Positions 18,178 to 24,275 of a stretch of DNA of 64,000 nucleotides are shown here, one piece after another. Source of the DNA: Marinobacter gudaonensis (GTDB taxonomy: Bacteria; Pseudomonadota; Gammaproteobacteria; Pseudomonadales; Oleiphilaceae); assembly GCF_900115175.1 (NCBI RefSeq), contig NZ_FOYV01000003.1, positions 188,725-252,724 on the forward strand. The letters are read 5' to 3'. Both the position numbers and the translations under genes were made by a program. The notes under the pieces are model-generated. The model did no database searches, was not told where the DNA came from, and was given only the letters and a program-made list of their open reading frames with translations. Within the stretch, counting starts at the first letter, position 1, and each line of letters begins with the position of its first letter.

Positions 18178-19597
18178 ACGCTTCAGCACCCTGGACACCA
18201 CCCGACTGTTGTTCGAGCACCCGAAGATCCTGTTCCGGCTGATCGAGCGCATGGACCGCAACGAAGCCCGGTACATCCGCGAAAGCGATCTGGTGGCCGA
18301 GGTGATGGACTACACCCGTAGCCTCGGCAGGGCCGACCGGGAACGAGTACGGCTGGCGCTGAACACCGACAACCTGTTTCGCGGCGGCTTGATCATCGAC
18401 ATCATCAAGGCCGAGGGCGAGCGCCGCCTGGTGTTGCAGGACGCCCTGATCAACCTTATGCGGGCCTGCAACGCCTCGCTCTACCAGGAGCTGACCGACG
18501 CTCGCCTGCGTGGCCACCTGGTGACCCTGCGAGACGTTCGCAACCGCCTGGAAACCAGCAGTTTCAGCGATACGGACCCGGACTATACCGAACTGCGGGA
18601 CGATCTCAACGAGCGGGTCAGCCAGCTGATCGGCCTGCTGCGCCAGAACGTGCTCCGTATGCAGACCATCAGCGCCCAGTTGGCGGACCTGTCCGGCGAT
18701 GCCAGCCGGGCACCGGAGAAGTACCTGGAGTTCCGCCAGAACCTGTTCGAGCAGATCGTGACCCTCTACGAGCGGCACATCAAACCCACGCTGGTGTTCC
18801 TGAACCCGGACACCCGGCTGCCCGATGGCAGTAACCTGTTCGAAACCCTGGAAGCCATGGTGCGCCTGCTGGAAAGCCACGACGACCACAGCCTGGCGGA
18901 CCAGTTGTTCCGTTCTTCCATCAGCCTGAACGCCCTGTACAAGCCCATTCAGGCGGTGGCTCAGGAGGTGGAGCACTTCCTGCGCAAGACCCGCCGGGGC
19001 ATGGCCCAGTACAACGCCATGGAACACTTCTACGGCAAACTGCGGACCTTGAAGGATGACACCGAAACTCTGAGCCTGCGTCGTAAATGGCTGGAGGGCG
19101 GCGACTTTGCCCGCGGCACCGGGTTCCTGGTAGGCCTGCGGGCGCAGCAGCGGCCCAAGCACTATGCCTTTGGCGAGTCGTCCAGCTACTACCAGCTGTT
19201 GTTCAGCGAGCTCGATCTGCGCCTGAGCGACCTGCGTCGCAAAGCCGAAGTGCCGATGCTTGAGGAAGTGGCTGGCAGTGGCCGGGAAAGCCGCATCGAT
19301 GTCCAACGCATCAACCAGCTGTACCGATGGCTGGAAACCCTGGAATTGCGGCCCACGGCGGACCTGGTGCGGGAGCTCCACGGTCGGCTGGACGGCTTTA
19401 TTCCTGGCTATCGTTTCCCGGATTTGCTGGCGGCCCTGAACCGACTGGTGAATGGGCCACCGGAAGGGCTACAGGTGATCACTACCAACCGCTTCCGAAC
19501 CCTGGAACAGGCGCCGGAAGGCGAGCAGTTTGTGTACCGAAAACGTCGACTTGAAACCGACCGTACCGAATCGAAACAAGAGCCAGATCATGCCTGA
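18170..19597 (+). CDS. Kleisin-like condensin subunit (MksF-like)
   Basis: A 475-residue mostly helical protein with no signal or membrane segment. The N-terminal 100 residues look like a winged-helix dimerisation domain; a helical middle (ERVSQLIGLLRQNVLRMQTI) and a basic C-terminal segment (RFRTLEQAPEGEQFVYRKRR) follow, matching the layout of MukF/MksF kleisins. The assignment depends partly on operon position directly after the SMC ATPase, with an 8-base overlap (18170-18177), and before a small MksE-like gene. JetA of Wadjet systems belongs to the same superfamily, so the name MksF is provisional. Confidence 0.78.
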   Translation: MSKRFSTLDTTRLLFEHPKILFRLIERMDRNEARYIRESDLVAEVMDYTRSLGRADRERVRLALNTDNLFRGGLIIDIIKAEGERRLVLQDALINLMRACNASLYQELTDARLRGHLVTLRDVRNRLETSSFSDTDPDYTELRDDLNERVSQLIGLLRQNVLRMQTISAQLADLSGDASRAPEKYLEFRQNLFEQIVTLYERHIKPTLVFLNPDTRLPDGSNLFETLEAMVRLLESHDDHSLADQLFRSSISLNALYKPIQAVAQEVEHFLRKTRRGMAQYNAMEHFYGKLRTLKDDTETLSLRRKWLEGGDFARGTGFLVGLRAQQRPKHYAFGESSSYYQLLFSELDLRLSDLRRKAEVPMLEEVAGSGRESRIDVQRINQLYRWLETLELRPTADLVRELHGRLDGFIPGYRFPDLLAALNRLVNGPPEGLQVITTNRFRTLEQAPEGEQFVYRKRRLETDRTESKQEPDHA

Positions 19598-20213
19598 ATT
19601 TTCTGAAACCGTGGAGTTGGAGAGCAGCCCGGAGGCACCAAAATCTTCCAGCTTCGACGGGATCCTGCCCGCACACAGCGCGGCCGTTTATCGCGAGTTC
19701 CAGACCGGCCGTGTGATCGTGCGGGACGTGTGGGACAACAATCGCTCGGAACTGCGGGCCAATCCGCTCTACAACCTGTTGTACAACCACCTCTCGCATT
19801 TCCGGACCTTCTACGAGCACCTGGGCAGCGAGCTGGTGTTCAACGAAACCGGCGCCTTCTTCTTTCTCAAGGAAAGCAGCGACGACGAGAGCGAGGAACA
19901 CGATGAAAACGCCTTCCGGGTGCAGGTGGTGTTGCTGCTGATCGGCCGCTACTTTGCCCGCAGCGGCCGGGACCTGGAGTACCTGGGGCGGGCCGATGCC
20001 GGTTTGAACGGGCAGGACCTCTCGGCGCTGGCCGCCGATGAGGAATACCAGGACATCCTCAGGGCGGCCCGGTTTGAGAAGGGAATGACAGAGGCGCTGG
20101 ATTATCTGGAGAAACGGAACCTGCTGTTCAGGGCAGGGGCGGACCGCTGCTTCCTGAGTTCGGCAGGCCTTTATTTTCTCAACGAGCTGGTGCGCGAATA
20201 CGAGCAGGGCTAG
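19590..20213 (+). CDS. KITE-type condensin subunit (MksE-like)
   Basis: A 207-residue protein in the position and size range of MksE/JetB, the winged-helix subunit that binds the kleisin. Recognisable features are an N-terminal acidic tail, GRVIVRDVWDNNRSELRANP, an acidic loop (KESSDDESEEHDEN), then helices and a C-terminal winged-helix-like stretch (LDYLEKRNLLFRAG... FLSSAGLYFLNEL). ATG 19590 overlaps the kleisin gene by 8 bases. The stop codon shares the palindrome CTAG with the stop of the convergent sco gene. No fourth (nuclease) gene follows. Confidence 0.78.
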   Translation: MPEFSETVELESSPEAPKSSSFDGILPAHSAAVYREFQTGRVIVRDVWDNNRSELRANPLYNLLYNHLSHFRTFYEHLGSELVFNETGAFFFLKESSDDESEEHDENAFRVQVVLLLIGRYFARSGRDLEYLGRADAGLNGQDLSALAADEEYQDILRAARFEKGMTEALDYLEKRNLLFRAGADRCFLSSAGLYFLNELVREYEQG

Positions 20214-20827
20214 CCTTCGGCTGCCAGCAACTCCAGATCCTCGCGAATCTCATGGGCGCTGGCATCTGGCCGGATCAGCAGGCGTGCCGTACCGTCCCGG
20301 TCGAACACGTACACGGCGCTACTATGGGACACCATGTAGTTGCCCTCGGCGTCCGGTTCATCGTAGCCAAAGGTGGTCCGGTAGCGCTTTGCCAGTTCCC
20401 GCAGCTGCGGCTCGGTGCCGGTGAGCCCCTGAATCCGGTCCCCGAAAAAATTCACGTACTCTTGCAGCCGCTCTGGTGTATCCCGTTGCGGGTCGACACT
20501 CACGAACAGTGTCTGTACGTCTTTTCGAACCGGGTCAGGCAGGCCCTCGGTGGCCTGTGTGACTTTCTGCAGGGTGGTAGGGCAGACGTCCGGACAGGAC
20601 GTGAATCCGAAGAACAGCAGGCGAATCTCGCCGGCGGAATCGGCGGCAGTGACCGGTTCTCCCTCGCTGTTCACCAGCTGGAATTCCAGATCAGGCATCA
20701 GTCCGCTGATGTCCTTGGCGTTCCAGCTCCGGGCAGAGTCGGAACAGCCAGCCAGGGTCACCAGTGCGGCCATGGCCGCTGTCAGCCACAGGCTTAGCGC
20801 GTATCTGCGGATGCTTCCTGCCGTCAT
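20210..20827 (-). CDS. SCO1/SenC family copper chaperone lipoprotein
   Basis: Sco proteins deliver copper to, or reduce the cysteines of, the CuA centre of cytochrome oxidase. The 205-residue protein has a lipoprotein signal with lipobox LAGC (Cys28), a thioredoxin fold with the CxxxC copper motif (TSCPDVCPT, Cys78 and Cys82), and the third ligand His in MVSHSSAVYVF. The start overlaps the ctaG-like stop codon (ATGA, 20824-20827), so both are probably made together. The anchored domain would sit on the periplasmic side of the inner membrane. Confidence 0.94.
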   Translation of the reverse strand: MTAGSIRRYALSLWLTAAMAALVTLAGCSDSARSWNAKDISGLMPDLEFQLVNSEGEPVTAADSAGEIRLLFFGFTSCPDVCPTTLQKVTQATEGLPDPVRKDVQTLFVSVDPQRDTPERLQEYVNFFGDRIQGLTGTEPQLRELAKRYRTTFGYDEPDAEGNYMVSHSSAVYVFDRDGTARLLIRPDASAHEIREDLELLAAEG

Positions 20828-21666
20828 CGTGTGATCTCCGGTTGTCGCGCGGCCAGCGAGTTGTACCTGTCATCCTCGTACATGGCCCGTCTCAGAATGA
20901 TCAGAATACCCAGGATGCTCATCATCGCTGGCGGTATCCAGGTGAGCAGGCCGCCGAAGAGTTGGTCGGTTTCCGGCGCCATGGGCCAGGCCCGGCCGCA
21001 CACCTCGTAGACGTCGTAAACCATGGTTCGCGAGAACACGATCATGGCGCCCAGGATCATCTGGGGAATGGCCACCAGGGCGAGGATGAGGATGCGTTTG
21101 CCGTGGCCCAGGGCGCGGGTAACGGTCGGCGAGCGGGGATCAAAAATCAGCCACCAGAACAGCAGGCCGTCCAGCAGCATGCTCCAGTTCATCACCCAGT
21201 AGAGTGAGCGGCTGAGCATGGCATCGAAGTGAATCGGTGGCCACAGCCAGAAGTAGATCAGCCCCACAAACAGCACCGGCGCGACAACCGGGTGCTGCAG
21301 CCATTGGTAGGCCAAGCCCAGAGGCCGAAGCCAGGGTAAGGCCGGGCCGGGTATGCGCCGGGACCAGAAGCGCAGGATTGGAAGCGGGTTGGAGAGGGCG
21401 ATCAGGATCGGCCCCAGATGGTGCAGTACCAGATGCTGGGCGCGATGCACGAAGAACATGTACTGGGAGTAGTAGTCGAACCGGGTCTGCATCACCGCGT
21501 AGCAGAGCAACACGCCCAGAACAAAGGTGACAATCCGCCCGGAACCGGGGCGCTCGGTTTCGGGCATTCGAATCAGCGCCACGCCGTACAGCACCAGCAC
21601 CAGCCCGAATGAGAGGACGGTGATGGGCGAAAAATCGTACGGCAACAGGTAGTCGAGGGCTGTCAT
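20824..21666 (-). CDS. Cytochrome c oxidase assembly protein (caa3-type CtaG)
   Basis: A 280-residue polytopic membrane protein of the caa3_CtaG family (Bacillus CtaG type, unrelated to the Cox11 type also called CtaG). About seven hydrophobic helices are visible. The conserved His/Met-rich segment MFFVHRAQHLVLHHLGP lies in the second membrane region, and WPPIHFDAML and DGLLFWW follow. The family is needed for maturation of copper centres in oxidases. It is paired with a Sco protein, which supports that role, but no oxidase subunits are nearby. Confidence 0.92.
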   Translation of the reverse strand: MTALDYLLPYDFSPITVLSFGLVLVLYGVALIRMPETERPGSGRIVTFVLGVLLCYAVMQTRFDYYSQYMFFVHRAQHLVLHHLGPILIALSNPLPILRFWSRRIPGPALPWLRPLGLAYQWLQHPVVAPVLFVGLIYFWLWPPIHFDAMLSRSLYWVMNWSMLLDGLLFWWLIFDPRSPTVTRALGHGKRILILALVAIPQMILGAMIVFSRTMVYDVYEVCGRAWPMAPETDQLFGGLLTWIPPAMMSILGILIILRRAMYEDDRYNSLAARQPEITR

Positions 21667-21765
21667 GCTTTGTCCATCAATTCATCAAGCCACGAAGGTA
21701 GCCTATCAAAAGTCTCAGCTCCAGCCGGATTGCCCCTGGCCCGGGCCGGCGCATCGGGATCAACA

Positions 21766-22665
21766 TCAACAATGGGTACCACTGGGACACCCGCTGCCGT
21801 TGCGCTCCCACTGGATGGTGGTGTGATCAATATCGAACTCCTGACGCAACATGGCTGAGGCCGTCTCCAGAACCTGGTCGTCATCGGCCGGGTCTGGCTT
21901 CACCAGATGGACTGTCAGTGCCGCTTCGGTGGTGCTCAGGGGCCAGATATGCAGGTGATGGACCGACTGAATGCCCGGCAGGTTTTCGAGGCGCTCCTGG
22001 ACAGTGGCGGGATCAATGCCCTTGGGCACGGCATCCACCGCAAGCTTGACCGAGTCCTTGAGCAACTGCCAGGTGCCCACGAAGATCACGGCGGCAATCA
22101 CCAGGCTGACCACCGGATCAATCCAGGTGATGCCGGTGGACATCAGGATAATACCGGAAATCACCACCCCCACGGAGACCGCGGTATCCGCCGCCATGTG
22201 CAGGAAAGCCCCTCGAATGTTGATGTCGCCTTTCTGCCCCTTGATGAACAGGAGCATGGTAGCGCCGTTGATGACAACGCCGATACCGGCAACAACGATC
22301 ACCGTCAGGCCCGCCACGTCCGCCGGATTGCTCAGCCGCTGGATGGCCTCCCAGGTAATGCCGCCCACGGCGGCAATCAGGAACAGGGCGTTGAACAGCG
22401 CGGCGAGGATGGTGGTTTTCTTGAGCCCGTAGGTCCGGCTGTAGGTCGCCGCCTTGCTGGCGAGCCAGCTTGCCAGCCACGCCATGATCAGCCCCATTAC
22501 GTCACTCAGGTTGTGGCCGGCATCCGCCACCAGGGCCAGTGATCCGGACAGTACACCGTAAACCGCTTCAATCACCACGAACAGGGTGTTGAGAACAACC
22601 GCGAGGGCGAACGAGCGGTTGTGGGTATCGAAATGATGGCGGTGGTCGTGATTGTGGTCGTGCAT
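21766..22665 (-). CDS. Cation diffusion facilitator (zinc/divalent metal exporter)
   Basis: A 299-residue CDF transporter exporting zinc or similar metals from the cytoplasm in exchange for protons. The His/Asp-rich N-terminus (HDHNHDHRHHFDTH) is a typical metal-binding tail. Six membrane helices follow with the transport-site motifs LVADAGHNLSD in helix 2 and HMAADTAVS in helix 5, then a cytoplasmic domain with VHHLHIWPLS. The start at 22665 begins right at the His-rich tail; an in-frame upstream ATG at 22695 has no ribosome site. Between its stop and ctaG lie about 100 bases in which a second frame is open but not recognisable. Confidence 0.95.
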   Translation of the reverse strand: MHDHNHDHRHHFDTHNRSFALAVVLNTLFVVIEAVYGVLSGSLALVADAGHNLSDVMGLIMAWLASWLASKAATYSRTYGLKKTTILAALFNALFLIAAVGGITWEAIQRLSNPADVAGLTVIVVAGIGVVINGATMLLFIKGQKGDINIRGAFLHMAADTAVSVGVVISGIILMSTGITWIDPVVSLVIAAVIFVGTWQLLKDSVKLAVDAVPKGIDPATVQERLENLPGIQSVHHLHIWPLSTTEAALTVHLVKPDPADDDQVLETASAMLRQEFDIDHTTIQWERNGSGCPSGTHC

Positions 22666-22766
22666 GGTTACCCCGTGGAAAATCAGCGATGGCAACGTTT
22701 TAAACCCTGTAGTAACTATAGGGTCAAATGGAAGCGGTCGTCGAAGGGGGCGTCGGTTTGGAGGGA

Positions 22767-22843
22767 TGGTACCCCCGGCAGGACTCGAACCTGCTACCTT
22801 CCCCTTAGGAGGGGGACGCTCTATCCAGATGAGCTACGGGGGC
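22767..22843 (-). tRNA. tRNA-Arg (anticodon CCT)
   Basis: The reverse complement folds as a 77-nt cloverleaf with encoded CCA (22767-22769). The acceptor stem is GCCCCCG/CGGGGGT with a G-U first pair, the anticodon loop is CTCCTAA giving CCU, which reads AGG, and the T loop is TTCGAGT. It stands alone, with a good promoter of its own on the same strand. Confidence 0.96.
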
Positions 22844-22863
22844 AAAACCGCGAGAAGGGCGGT

Positions 22864-22892
22864 ATGATAGCGGTCTGAACCGTGGGGCTCAA
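22864..22892 (-). promoter_or_regulatory. Sigma-70 promoter of tRNA-Arg
   Basis: On the minus strand TTGAGC (22892-22887) and TATCAT (22869-22864) are separated by 17 bases, a near-consensus promoter whose -10 lies 20 bases before the mature tRNA 5' end. Confidence 0.75.
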
Positions 22893-22930
22893 GGTTCATC
22901 CCTGTTTCGGTGACTTTCCCGGAGTGTGTT

Positions 22931-23638
22931 TTGTCCGAAGCTTTCTCGTTAAGTGTGATCGTGCCGGTGTGGATGGAAGCCGCCTCCGTGGTGGACACGC
23001 TTGAGGCCCTGGCGCCCGTCCGTGCCCGGGGCCATGAGGTGATTGTGGTGGATGCCGGCAGCTGCGACGGTACCGCCGAACGTGCCCGGCCCCTCTGCGA
23101 TCGGCTGCTTCAGTCCGATAAGGGCCGGGCGGTGCAAATGAACGCCGGTGCGGCTGTGGCGAGGGGCGATCTTCTGCTGTTCCTGCATGCGGACACGCGC
23201 CTGCCCCCCAGTGCCCTGGAGCAATTGACGGCCTTCTTTGAATCCCGCCGGGCCTGGGGCCGGTTCGATGTGCGGCTGAGTGGCACGCGGCCGTTATTTC
23301 GGGTGATTGCCTGGTTCATGAACCAACGCTCCCGCCTGACCGGAATCTGCACCGGCGATCAGGCCCTGTTCGTGCGTCGTGATGTGTTCGAGGCACTGGC
23401 CGGTTTTGCGGCGCTGCAGCTGATGGAGGATGTGGAGTTCTCCCGCCGTCTGTGCCTGGTGTCGCGGCCTTTCTGTATCCGCGAGCCCGTGGTTACCGAC
23501 AGTCGTCGCTGGCAGAAACACGGAGCCTGGCGTACGATTTTTCTCATGTGGCGTCTGCGCTGGCGTTACTGGCGTGGCGAGTCGCCGGAGAGTCTGGCCC
23601 AAGTCTATCGATCGGATGTTCGTCATGCCCCAGAGTAG
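22931..23638 (+). CDS. Family 2 glycosyltransferase (TIGR04283-like)
   Basis: A 235-residue GT-A fold enzyme: SLSVIVPVWMEA at the start, VIVVDAGSCDGT, LLFLHADTRLPP with the DxD-type metal site, and GICTGDQALFVRRDVFE. This arrangement matches the small glycosyltransferases that usually sit next to a DUF2064 protein, often annotated 'arsenosugar biosynthesis', though most have no tested substrate. GGAG at 22921-22924 favours a TTG start at 22931; GTG 22910 is possible but has no ribosome site. It overlaps the DUF2064 gene by about 14 bases. Confidence 0.85.
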   Translation: MSEAFSLSVIVPVWMEAASVVDTLEALAPVRARGHEVIVVDAGSCDGTAERARPLCDRLLQSDKGRAVQMNAGAAVARGDLLLFLHADTRLPPSALEQLTAFFESRRAWGRFDVRLSGTRPLFRVIAWFMNQRSRLTGICTGDQALFVRRDVFEALAGFAALQLMEDVEFSRRLCLVSRPFCIREPVVTDSRRWQKHGAWRTIFLMWRLRWRYWRGESPESLAQVYRSDVRHAPE

Positions 23639-24275
23639 TCCCTGTTCGGCGGTGTTCCTCCAGTTTGCCAAATGGCCGGAAGCGGGCCGGGTCAAGACCC
23701 GGCTGATGCCGGAGCTTGGTGCCGCTGGCGCTCTTGAGGCCCATGTTCAGCTGACCCTGGCGGTCCTGGATAATCTGTGCACCACGGGGTATCCGGTGGA
23801 AGTATGGTGGGACAGGGAGCCCGGAAGTGAGCCCGGCGAACGGAGTGAGGCGCTGCCGATTCTCGAAGAGATTGAGGGGGCGGGCCTGGCCCAGGGCGTC
23901 CAGCAGGGCGGCGATCTTGGCGCGCGTATGTACAACGGCCTGAGCGAAGCGCTCTCAGAATGTGACCGCGCTGTGATCGTGGGCAGTGACTGTCCGTCGG
24001 TGGATCCGGACTACGCCCGCAAGGCCATAGCCTGCCTGGCGGATCACGATGTGGTGCTGGGTCCCTCGGACGATGGCGGTTATGTGCTGATTGGCGCCTC
24101 CCGCGTGATTGCGGGGATGCTTGAAGGCATCGAATGGGGCACTCCGAAGGTGCTTGAGCAAACTTCCGAGCGCCTGGATAAAGCGGGGCTCAGCTACTGT
24201 TTGCTTGAGCCCCGCTGGGATGTGGATGAACCCGAGGACTGGCAACGATTCCTCGGGATGGGCGTTGCCGGTTAG
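23625..24275 (+). CDS. DUF2064 nucleotidyl/glycosyltransferase-like protein (TIGR04282)
   Basis: A 216-residue protein with the signature FAKWPEAGRVKTRLMPELG near the N-terminus, which resembles the nucleotide-binding loop of sugar nucleotidyltransferases, then VIVGSDCPSVD and LGPSDDGGYVLIG, and a C-terminal WDVDEPEDW. It is the usual partner of the preceding glycosyltransferase. Substrate is unknown. ATG 23616 is an alternative start; both overlap the upstream gene. It converges on the M16 protease gene with a 4-base overlap of ends. Confidence 0.85.
   Translation: MPQSSPCSAVFLQFAKWPEAGRVKTRLMPELGAAGALEAHVQLTLAVLDNLCTTGYPVEVWWDREPGSEPGERSEALPILEEIEGAGLAQGVQQGGDLGARMYNGLSEALSECDRAVIVGSDCPSVDPDYARKAIACLADHDVVLGPSDDGGYVLIGASRVIAGMLEGIEWGTPKVLEQTSERLDKAGLSYCLLEPRWDVDEPEDWQRFLGMGVAG

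Noticed and set aside
15235..20213. Complete Wadjet (JetABCD) anti-plasmid system
   Set aside because: No Toprim-type JetD/MksG nuclease gene is present; the next gene is a convergent sco.
22931..24275. Arsenosugar biosynthesis cluster
   Set aside because: Only the two widespread small transferases are present; no arsenic methyltransferase or radical SAM gene is adjacent.
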